Assembly (NCBI GenBank): GCA_900762015.1
Contig: CAAFEX010000092.1
Location: forward strand, 1-15,329
DNA: 15,329 nt
Direction of reading: 5' to 3'
DNA from: an uncultured Collinsella sp.
GTDB lineage: Bacteria; Actinomycetota; Coriobacteriia; Coriobacteriales; Coriobacteriaceae
Shown here: positions 7,487 to 12,531 of the stretch, one piece after another
Numbering within the stretch: position 1 is the stretch's first letter
Layout: each line of letters opens with the position of its first letter
Position numbers and translations under genes: made by a program
The notes under the pieces: generated by a model
Told to the model about the DNA's origin: nothing
Seen by the model: only the letters and a program-made list of their open reading frames with translations
Databases searched by the model: none

Positions 7487-7526
7487 GTTGAACCCCTTTG
7501 CGGCCGGCATGACCGCATCTTAACCC

Positions 7527-7540
7527 TAAAGGTACCTTTA
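7527..7540. promoter_or_regulatory. 14-bp perfect palindrome between pstB and phoP
   Basis: TAAAGGTACCTTTA reads identically on both strands. It lies 41 nt before the phoP start and 11 nt after the pstB stop. It could be an operator for a dimeric regulator. PhoP-type sites are usually direct repeats, so autoregulation by PhoP is not the obvious reading. Confidence 0.35.
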
Positions 7541-7550
7541 CTAGATGGTA

Positions 7551-8426
7551 TCAGCCAAAACGCCCCGTCAAATAATCCGCCGTGCGCGGATCGGTCGGAT
7601 TCTTGAAGAGTTGCGCGGTGGGCGCGTGCTCCACCAGCTCACCCAGCAAAAAGAATGCGACCGAATCGGAGATACGCGCCGCCTGCTGCATATTGTGCGT
7701 AACGACCACGAGCGTGCAGGTCTCTTTGAGCTCGCAGGCCAGCTGCTCCACCACCAGCGTCGATACAGGATCGAGTGCCGAGGTCGGCTCGTCCATCAGC
7801 AGAATGTCGGGCTGCACGGCAAGTGCGCGGGCGATGCACAGGCGCTGCTGCTGGCCGCCCGAAAGACCCAGACCCGACTCTTTGAGCTTGTCCTTGGCCT
7901 CGTCCCACAGGGCGGCGCGTCGCAGGGAGTCTTCGACCAGCTCGTCGAGCACGACGCGATCGCGCACACCCATACCGCGCGGCCCATAGGCGACGTTGTC
8001 GTAGATGCTCATGGGAAACGGGTTGGGGCGCTGGAACACCATGCCCACGCGCTGGCGAAGGCGGCAGATGTCGTAGTCGCCCAGGATATCTTGACCATCG
8101 AGCGCAATCTTGCCCTCGATTCGGCAGTCCTTGATGCCGTCGTTCATGCGGTTAAAGCAGCGCAGCAACGTGGACTTTCCGCAGCCCGAAGGCCCGATGA
8201 ACGAGGTAATCTGCTTGTCGCGGATCTTGATATTCACATCCTTGAGCGCATGGTGGTCGCCATAGAACAGGTCGAGGCCCTCAACATCGATTCGCGTCGG
8301 CGAGGCGGCAAGATCCTCTGCCGTGGGGCGAGTCGCATCCCCAACCTCGCGCTCGTGCGCGGCCTCGGCCTGCGCTTTCATGAGTTCTTCAAGCTCCGTG
8401 GGCTCCACAGCCGCAGCAGCCGTCAT
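7551..8426 (-). CDS. pstB: Phosphate ABC transporter ATP-binding protein PstB
   Basis: ATPase of the high-affinity PstSCAB phosphate importer, 291 residues. Visible motifs: A-loop Tyr55, Walker A GPSGCGKST (78-86), the Q loop VFQRPNPFPMSIYDNVAYG (diagnostic of PstB), signature LSGGQQQR, Walker B ILLMDEPTSALD and the H-loop histidine in VTHNM. The family is normally about 250-260 residues; the excess is an alanine- and glutamate-rich N-terminal extension of about 43 residues before RIDVEGLDLFYG. The ATG at 8426 has GGAGG 8 nt upstream, whereas the GTG at 8441 overlaps that site, so 8426 is chosen. pstS, pstC, pstA and phoU do not flank it; upstream is the unrelated VanS-like gene. Confidence 0.95.
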   Translation of the reverse strand: MTAAAAVEPTELEELMKAQAEAAHEREVGDATRPTAEDLAASPTRIDVEGLDLFYGDHHALKDVNIKIRDKQITSFIGPSGCGKSTLLRCFNRMNDGIKDCRIEGKIALDGQDILGDYDICRLRQRVGMVFQRPNPFPMSIYDNVAYGPRGMGVRDRVVLDELVEDSLRRAALWDEAKDKLKESGLGLSGGQQQRLCIARALAVQPDILLMDEPTSALDPVSTLVVEQLACELKETCTLVVVTHNMQQAARISDSVAFFLLGELVEHAPTAQLFKNPTDPRTADYLTGRFG

Positions 8427-8480
8427 ACCGCATACCTCCACATCGATATCAATTCAGCAGTATCGATAGTAGGAATCGCG

Positions 8481-8520
8481 GCTCATATGCACGTGAGCGC
8501 ATTGTCAAGTGTTTGTAAGG
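8481..8520 (-). promoter_or_regulatory. pstB upstream region: -35 and possible PHO-type repeat
   Basis: A perfect TTGACA occurs on the minus strand at 8503-8508. ACAA at 8502-8505 and 8513-8516 repeats with an 11-bp period, as in direct-repeat PhoP sites of Gram-positive bacteria. GCTCA/TGAGC arms (8481-8485, 8494-8498) form an inverted repeat just downstream. No good -10 lies 17 nt from the -35; TATGAG at 15 nt (8482-8487) is the best. Confidence 0.35.
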
Positions 8521-8529
8521 GCACGCTGG

Positions 8530-9768
8530 CTATGCGGCGGGCAGCTCGATGGTGAATATCGTGTGTTCGGGCGTCGATTCACATGCAACGGTACCGCCGT
8601 GCGCGCATACGATCTCCTTGGCGATGGCAAGCCCCAGTCCAGCGCCGCCGCGATTGGTCGCACGCGCCGCATCCAAGCGATAGAACTTCTCAAAGATCAC
8701 CTTGAGCTTAGCCGCAGGGATGGGATCGCCCTGATTGATAAAGCGCACGCGCACGCCACCGCCGTCCCGGCGTCTGGCCTCGATCGTGATGGTCGAGCCC
8801 TCATAGCTATAGGCAATAGCGTTTTTCATGATGTTGTTGAACACGCGAGCCATTTTGTCGCCATCCACGAGCACCGTCAGGTCCTCGCGAATATCAACTT
8901 GGACTTCCTTATGCTGCTCGTTGAGGATGGGATAGAACTCGTCAGTCACCTGAGCCAGCAGCAACCCCAGATCAACATAGCCGCGCGTGAGCACGATATC
9001 GTGGAAGTCAAAACGCGTGATATCGAAGAACTCTTCGATGAGCGTATCGAGCCGGTGCGCCTTGTCGAGCGCCACGCCCGTAAAGTGCGCACGTTGCTCA
9101 ACCGGCAGCTCGGGAGCCTCTTGCAGCAGCGAAAGATAGCCCACCACACTGGCAAGCGGGGTGCGTAGGTCATGTGCCAAGTACGTGACCAAATCGTCCT
9201 TGCGATGCGACTCGTCACGCAGAGCTTGCTGCACCTTGCGCTCACGGTCACGCACGCGGTTAAGGGCGCCCTCGACCTCCAAGAAGTCGCCGTCGATGTT
9301 ATCCCAGGTGTCGGGGTGATCGATCAGGCGATCTTGAATACGAGCGGCCAGCACACAATCGGCATGCTGCTCGCCCTGCTCGTAGCCCTGGTAGTACAGG
9401 GCGCGGCCACACAAGAACAGCACGCACGCTGCAAGCGCCAGCACAAAGCCAAGCATGTTGAATACAAAGCCGGCATCGAACAGCACCGGCCCTTCGATGC
9501 CGCCGAGCGCCATGGCGCCAATCGCCAACGTCATGGCCCACGCGGCGCCGCCAATCACCACGCAGCGGCACACGATCTCAAATCGATCGATCAGCAAAAA
9601 GCCGACAAGCAGCACCGCCAAGATTCCGACGATGTTGTCGATGCCAATCAGCAGCAGGCTCAGCAAAAAGAGCAGCACCGTTGCAAGCGCGCGGTTGTCG
9701 ACGACCGACCTCACGTATTCAAAGAGCCGATCGGGCACCTCGAACGCTTGCCTATCGTCTTTTGTCAT
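8530..9768 (-). CDS. VanS-like sensor histidine kinase
   Basis: Membrane histidine kinase of 412 residues paired with the regulator upstream. The N-terminus has four hydrophobic segments (about 28-41, 44-60, 68-89, 101-121) with very short loops instead of a large extracytoplasmic sensor. A coiled linker leads to the H box DLVTYLAHDLRTPLASV (His199), N box NNIMKNAIAYSY (311-322), F box IFEKFYRLDAARA and G2 GGAGLGL (374-380). The G1 box reads INQGDPIP, with Asn where most kinases have Asp; from memory this and the YLAHDL and NAIAYSY wording are typical of VanS kinases. It starts 26 nt after the regulator stop with GAGG upstream. The signal is unknown; sensing of envelope or cell-wall stress is inferred from homology and the divergent carboxypeptidase. 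Confidence 0.88.
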   Translation of the reverse strand: MTKDDRQAFEVPDRLFEYVRSVVDNRALATVLLFLLSLLLIGIDNIVGILAVLLVGFLLIDRFEIVCRCVVIGGAAWAMTLAIGAMALGGIEGPVLFDAGFVFNMLGFVLALAACVLFLCGRALYYQGYEQGEQHADCVLAARIQDRLIDHPDTWDNIDGDFLEVEGALNRVRDRERKVQQALRDESHRKDDLVTYLAHDLRTPLASVVGYLSLLQEAPELPVEQRAHFTGVALDKAHRLDTLIEEFFDITRFDFHDIVLTRGYVDLGLLLAQVTDEFYPILNEQHKEVQVDIREDLTVLVDGDKMARVFNNIMKNAIAYSYEGSTITIEARRRDGGGVRVRFINQGDPIPAAKLKVIFEKFYRLDAARATNRGGAGLGLAIAKEIVCAHGGTVACESTPEHTIFTIELPAA

Positions 9769-9794
9769 ATCAAGATCCTCACAAGCGAAAAGCG

Positions 9795-10490
9795 TTATTC
9801 GATGATGTAGCCGACGCCCCAGACGTTTTTGATAAAGCGTGGCTTTTGTGCGTCGTCGCCGATCTTTTCACGCAAGTGGCGAATATGCACCATCACCGTA
9901 TTGTTGGAGCCGGGCATAAAGTCCTCGTTCCACACCGCGCGGAACAGGTCCTCCACGGCCACCACGCTGCCGCGATGCTCGACCAGATACAGCAAGATTG
10001 AATACTCGGTGGGCGTGAGGCGAACCGGTGAACCGTCCACTGTCACGGAACGAGCATCGCGGTTGATCTCCAAGCCGTCGAGCTGGAGGGTCGGCGACTC
10101 GGCCGCCTGTGCGCGGCTACCGTAGCTGGTGTAGCGGCGAAGCTGAGCGTGCACGCGCGCGATGAGCTCCAGAGGACGAAACGGCTTAACCACGTAATCG
10201 TCCGCGCCAAGCGAAAGGCCCTCGATCTTGTCTTGCTGGGCATCGCGCGCCGTCAGCATGATCACGGGATAGGTATGGCTGGAACGGATCGTACGCAGCA
10301 GCTCAAAGCCATCGATATCGGGCAGCATGACATCCAGCAGCGCCAGATCGAACTCCTGCTCCAAGATTGCCTTGGCAGCATCGGCCCCGCTATAGGCAAT
10401 CTGGACATCAAAGCCCTCTTTTGTAAGGTAGATACCAACCAAGTCGGCGATGGCCTTTTCGTCATCAACTACCAAAATGCGCTCGTTCAT
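9795..10490 (-). CDS. VanR-like response regulator
   Basis: OmpR-family regulator, 231 residues. Receiver: acidic residues Asp9/Asp10, phosphoacceptor Asp53 in LLDVMLPD, Thr80 and Lys102. The stretches HTYPVIMLTARD, KPFRPLELIARVHAQLRRY and NNTVMVHIRHLREKIGDD are remembered as hallmarks of VanR-type regulators. The winged helix ends in VWGVGYIIE. The ATG has GGAG 5 nt upstream. It is the first gene of its operon and faces away from the D,D-carboxypeptidase gene across a 197-nt gap. No vanH, ligase or vanX gene is nearby, so this is a VanR-like regulator, not evidence of glycopeptide resistance. Confidence 0.9.
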   Translation of the reverse strand: MNERILVVDDEKAIADLVGIYLTKEGFDVQIAYSGADAAKAILEQEFDLALLDVMLPDIDGFELLRTIRSSHTYPVIMLTARDAQQDKIEGLSLGADDYVVKPFRPLELIARVHAQLRRYTSYGSRAQAAESPTLQLDGLEINRDARSVTVDGSPVRLTPTEYSILLYLVEHRGSVVAVEDLFRAVWNEDFMPGSNNTVMVHIRHLREKIGDDAQKPRFIKNVWGVGYIIE

Positions 10491-10510
10491 GCGTGCTCCT
10501 CTCGCGCTCC

Positions 10511-10516
10511 ATTATG
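10511..10516 (-). promoter_or_regulatory. Possible -10 element of the vanR-like operon
   Basis: CATAAT on the minus strand matches the -10 consensus at 5 of 6 positions, 20 nt before the regulator ATG. At 17 nt upstream the -35 position reads TGTGTG, a poor match, which would suit a promoter needing an activator. Confidence 0.35.
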
Positions 10517-10642
10517 CCCGAGGGGGCGCCCGTCACACACAACAAGCGTGGGTGATTAAGTCGGCCTTAAGCACCCTTGTGCCCGTTCGGGCGCGGATGT
10601 GGGCCACGCACGCACGCGATGATCGCCGACGCCGGCAAACGA

Positions 10643-10648
10643 TATACT
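10643..10648 (+). promoter_or_regulatory. Possible -10 element of the carboxypeptidase gene
   Basis: TATACT on the plus strand matches the -10 consensus at 5 of 6 positions and lies 39 nt before the chosen GTG. No recognisable -35 is present at the right distance (TGATCG at 10620-10625). Confidence 0.35.
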
Positions 10649-10687
10649 CTTGTTCCAGAAGAGACCATCCCGTCGAAAGCGAAATCC

Positions 10688-12028
10688 GTGAAGTCCCTCA
10701 CCTCTTTTGCAAAGCGCTCAGCCCAGCTTGCCGCCGGCTTTGTCTGCGCTATCGCCCTTGCCGCTGGCGTGCCCACCGTCGCCGGCGCCCAAGTGCTTAC
10801 GACCGACAATGTTTGCGGCAAAACCGCCGATGCGCGCGGCATCACGGCCGAAAACCTGCCCGATATCGATGCGACCAATGCCCTCGTCATGGGCAAAGAC
10901 GGCACCGTCTACTATGGGCGCGGCGCCGATGAGCAGGTCAAAATTGCCTCGATCACCAAGGTCATGACCGCAATCCTAACCGTCGAGAATTGCAAGATGG
11001 ACGAGAAGGTCACGGTGAGCAACGCTGCAGCCACCGTGGGCAATTCGACCGCCGGCTTGCTCGAAGGCGACAAGCTTACCGTGGAGCAGGCGCTGCGCGG
11101 CCTGATGATTCCCTCGGGCAACGACGCCGCCATCGTGCTCGCCGAATATGTGGGCAAGAAGATCGACCCTAAGACCAAAGACGCCGAGGCCACCTTTGTG
11201 AAGGCCATGAACGAGCGCGCTAAGAAGCTCGGCTGTACCGGTACGCTTTTTGAAAACCCGCATGGTCTGGACTTTGATGAGTGGGCTGGCGATATGCACT
11301 CAACCGCACATGACGTGGCGCTGATGATGCAGGAGGCCATGAAAAACGACACGATCCGCGAGGTCGTAGCGAGCGAGGATTCCTGGATCGAGGTCACGGG
11401 CGCCGACGGCACCGACCATTCGCATTCCATGGACACGCATAACTATTTGCTGGGCCAAGATGGCAACATCGGCGGCAAGACCGGCACCACCGACGACGCG
11501 GGCTATTGCTTTACGAGCGCCTACAACCGCGACGGCGACGAAATCTACACCGTTATTTTGAACTCCACCACCACCGATCAGCGCTTTACCGATACCGCCA
11601 CCCTTGCCAACTGGTACTACGGTCACAAGGTGACGGTCGCAATCGCCAACACGCAAGAAAAGACCGCCAACGGCAACCCGCTTATGGCGCGCATTAGTCA
11701 AACCGACTGGACGGATAAGACAATCGACGCCACGCTCGCCGATCCCACGGCGCAAGCGACCGTGTTTTCTCTTGCCGGCGAGGTGACCGAAAAGGTTAGC
11801 TACGACGATCTTTCGGGCACGGTGCATGTGGGCGACAAGGTGGGCAGCGTTACACTCAAGCAGGACGGCACCAAGATCGCCGTCATGGACCTGGTTGCCG
11901 ACGAGGAAGGCGCAGGGCCGAATCCCATTGAATGGATACTCGTGAAGCTCGACCGTCTGGGCCGTCGTATCGACAACCGCCCACTTGCGGCAGAGAGCGA
12001 GACCGTCGCTAAGGCTCCTGAGGTGTAG
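10688..12028 (+). CDS. dacA: Serine-type D-Ala-D-Ala carboxypeptidase (PBP5/DacA family, S11)
   Basis: Exported penicillin-binding protein that removes the terminal D-Ala from peptidoglycan pentapeptides, limiting cross-linking; 446 residues. The signal peptide is KSLTSFAKRSAQ followed by a hydrophobic core to about AGA (32-34). The active-site motifs of S11 enzymes are SITK (Ser88, Lys91), SGN (143-145) and KTG (264-266). A beta-rich C-terminal domain follows, and a cationic amphipathic helix near 415-432 could tether it to the membrane as in PBP5. The open frame begins at a TTG at 10577, but GTG at 10688 puts the signal peptide at the N-terminus and lies after the likely promoter; its ribosome site is weak, so the start is the least certain point. 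Divergent to the VanRS-like pair, a likely regulator. Confidence 0.93.
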   Translation: MKSLTSFAKRSAQLAAGFVCAIALAAGVPTVAGAQVLTTDNVCGKTADARGITAENLPDIDATNALVMGKDGTVYYGRGADEQVKIASITKVMTAILTVENCKMDEKVTVSNAAATVGNSTAGLLEGDKLTVEQALRGLMIPSGNDAAIVLAEYVGKKIDPKTKDAEATFVKAMNERAKKLGCTGTLFENPHGLDFDEWAGDMHSTAHDVALMMQEAMKNDTIREVVASEDSWIEVTGADGTDHSHSMDTHNYLLGQDGNIGGKTGTTDDAGYCFTSAYNRDGDEIYTVILNSTTTDQRFTDTATLANWYYGHKVTVAIANTQEKTANGNPLMARISQTDWTDKTIDATLADPTAQATVFSLAGEVTEKVSYDDLSGTVHVGDKVGSVTLKQDGTKIAVMDLVADEEGAGPNPIEWILVKLDRLGRRIDNRPLAAESETVAKAPEV

Positions 12029-12054
12029 GGCGCAAGAATAATAAGTCCACTGAA

Positions 12055-12084
12055 AGGAGGCGTCCGAAAGGATGCCTCTTTTTT
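12055..12084 (+). terminator. Intrinsic terminator of the carboxypeptidase gene
   Basis: GAGGCGTCC (12057-12065), a GAAA tetraloop and GGATGCCTC (12070-12078) form a 9-bp stem with one G.U pair, extendable by two pairs, followed by six T. It starts 27 nt after the stop codon. Confidence 0.9.
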
Positions 12085-12086
12085 GA

Positions 12087-12176
12087 GGGTTCGAATTCCC
12101 AGCCGCCATTCTTGATAATAAAAAGGGCCCCAAATGGGACCCTTCTTCAAATTCGTACTGGCGGAGAGCTGGGGAT
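12087..12176. repeat. tRNA-tail direct repeat, copy A
   Basis: This stretch repeats at 12277-12366 with an exact 190-bp offset. Positions 12121-12176 match 12311-12366 at 53 of 56 bases by hand count; the first 34 bases are less similar. It contains a T-arm-like motif on the plus strand ending in GCCA (12087-12108), the terminator copy, and on the minus strand the tRNA-Ser acceptor end and CCA. Beyond 12176 the tRNA body is replaced by unrelated hairpin-rich sequence. Confidence 0.8.
12120..12146 (-). terminator. Terminator hairpin, copy A
   Basis: On the minus strand AAGGGTCCC-ATTT-GGGGCCCTT then T-run. The one non-Watson-Crick position is U.G when read on the minus strand and C.A on the plus strand, so the hairpin works best as a minus-strand terminator. 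It duplicates the tRNA-Ser terminator at 12310-12336. Confidence 0.75.
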
Positions 12177-12297
12177 GTCCGGGCATGCTTCGCATGCCCT
12201 CCGGCTTCAAAGCCTTGCGGCTTTTCGCCCACGGGCTACAAACGCTTTCGCGTTTGCTTAACGCCCGTGCCCTCTCGGGTTCGAATCCCCAGCCTCC
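12163..12297. other. Cloverleaf-like structured insert flanked by inverted tRNA-Ser ends
   Basis: GGAG-A-GCTGGGGAT (12163-12176) can pair with ATCCCCAGC-CTCC (12285-12297), closing a junction of three arms: 12181-12188 with 12192-12199 (8 bp), AAAGCC/GGCTTT (12209-12214, 12219-12224) and CACGGGC/GCCCGTG (12230-12236, 12263-12269) topped by CAAACGC/GCGTTTG (12239-12256). Read on the minus strand the closing stem ends in a CCA tail and is followed by a terminator. It could be a tRNA-like RNA or a palindromic insertion into a duplicated tRNA; the sequence alone cannot decide. Confidence 0.5.
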
Positions 12298-12366
12298 TTT
12301 CTCCATAGCAAAAAGGGCCCCAAATGGGACCCTTCTTTCAATTCATACTGGCGGAGAGCTGGGGAT
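12277..12366. repeat. tRNA-tail direct repeat, copy B
   Basis: Partner of 12087-12176 at a 190-bp period. It begins with a plus-strand T-arm-like GGGTTCGAATCCCCAGC (12277-12293), runs through the tRNA-Ser terminator and enters the true tRNA-Ser 3' end. Confidence 0.8.
12310..12336 (-). terminator. Intrinsic terminator of tRNA-Ser
   Basis: A 9-bp stem (12313-12321 with 12326-12334, one U.G pair on the minus strand) and AAAT/ATTT loop precede TTTTT, 12 nt beyond the encoded CCA of tRNA-Ser. Confidence 0.88.
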
Positions 12367-12439
12367 TCGAACCCCAGATGCCCTTTTGGGGCATACTCGC
12401 TTAGCAGGCGAGCACCTTCGGCCTCTCGGTCAGCTCTCC
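12349..12439 (-). tRNA. tRNA-Ser (anticodon GCU)
   Basis: The full cloverleaf can be drawn by hand: acceptor GGAGAGC/GCTCTCC, D arm ACC...GGT, anticodon stem CTCGC/GCGAG with loop CTGCTAA (anticodon GCT, reading AGC and AGU), a long class II variable arm ATGCCC/GGGCAT typical of serine tRNAs, and T arm CTGGGG-TTCGAAT-CCCCAG. Discriminator G is followed by an encoded CCA (12349-12351). The terminator at 12310-12336 follows. Confidence 0.96.
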
Positions 12440-12450
12440 GTAACAGCCGT

Positions 12451-12456
12451 TCTATA
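12451..12456 (-). promoter_or_regulatory. Possible -10 element of tRNA-Ser
   Basis: TATAGA on the minus strand lies 12 nt before the tRNA 5' end. The best -35-like element, TTGCCC, is 20 nt upstream, which is too far, so only the -10 is supported. Confidence 0.4.
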
Positions 12457-12493
12457 GTAACCAAACAGCCAAGGATGGGCAAGAGGAAATTTT

Positions 12494-12520
12494 CTAATTG
12501 CCTAGCATCCTTTCCTCCTT
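12494..12520 (-). other. Strong ribosome site before a 4-codon micro-ORF
   Basis: AAGGAGG (12514-12520) is followed at 5 nt by ATG CTA GGC AAT TAG (12494-12508), encoding MLGN. It lies 11 nt after the stop of the large gene 12532-14973 and 55 nt before tRNA-Ser. GAGGAAA overlapping the ribosome site can pair with TTTCCTC about 21 nt downstream. It may be chance, a remnant of a lost gene, or a tiny leader. Confidence 0.3.
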
Positions 12521-12531
12521 GGAAGCTTCAC

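Noticed and set aside
5417..7606. A 729-codon plus-strand open frame across phoR and phoP
   Set aside because: It is antisense to two clear genes with intact motifs, is full of His/Arg runs with no recognisable domain, and spans their gene boundary.
7545..9168. Plus-strand open frames over pstB and the VanS-like gene
   Set aside because: They are mirror frames of well-identified genes, without ribosome sites or domains.
8530..12028. A vancomycin-resistance operon
   Set aside because: Only regulator and sensor resemble Van proteins; there is no vanH, ligase or vanX gene, and the carboxypeptidase is an ordinary S11 PBP with a signal peptide.
12087..12366. A CRISPR array
   Set aside because: Only two long repeats, 190 bp apart, containing tRNA and terminator sequence; no short repeat-spacer pattern and no cas genes.
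12134..12482. Short ORFs over the tRNA-Ser region on both strands
   Set aside because: They translate the tRNA, its terminator and its repeat copy; conserved-looking peptides such as GSHLGPF come from the terminator hairpin.
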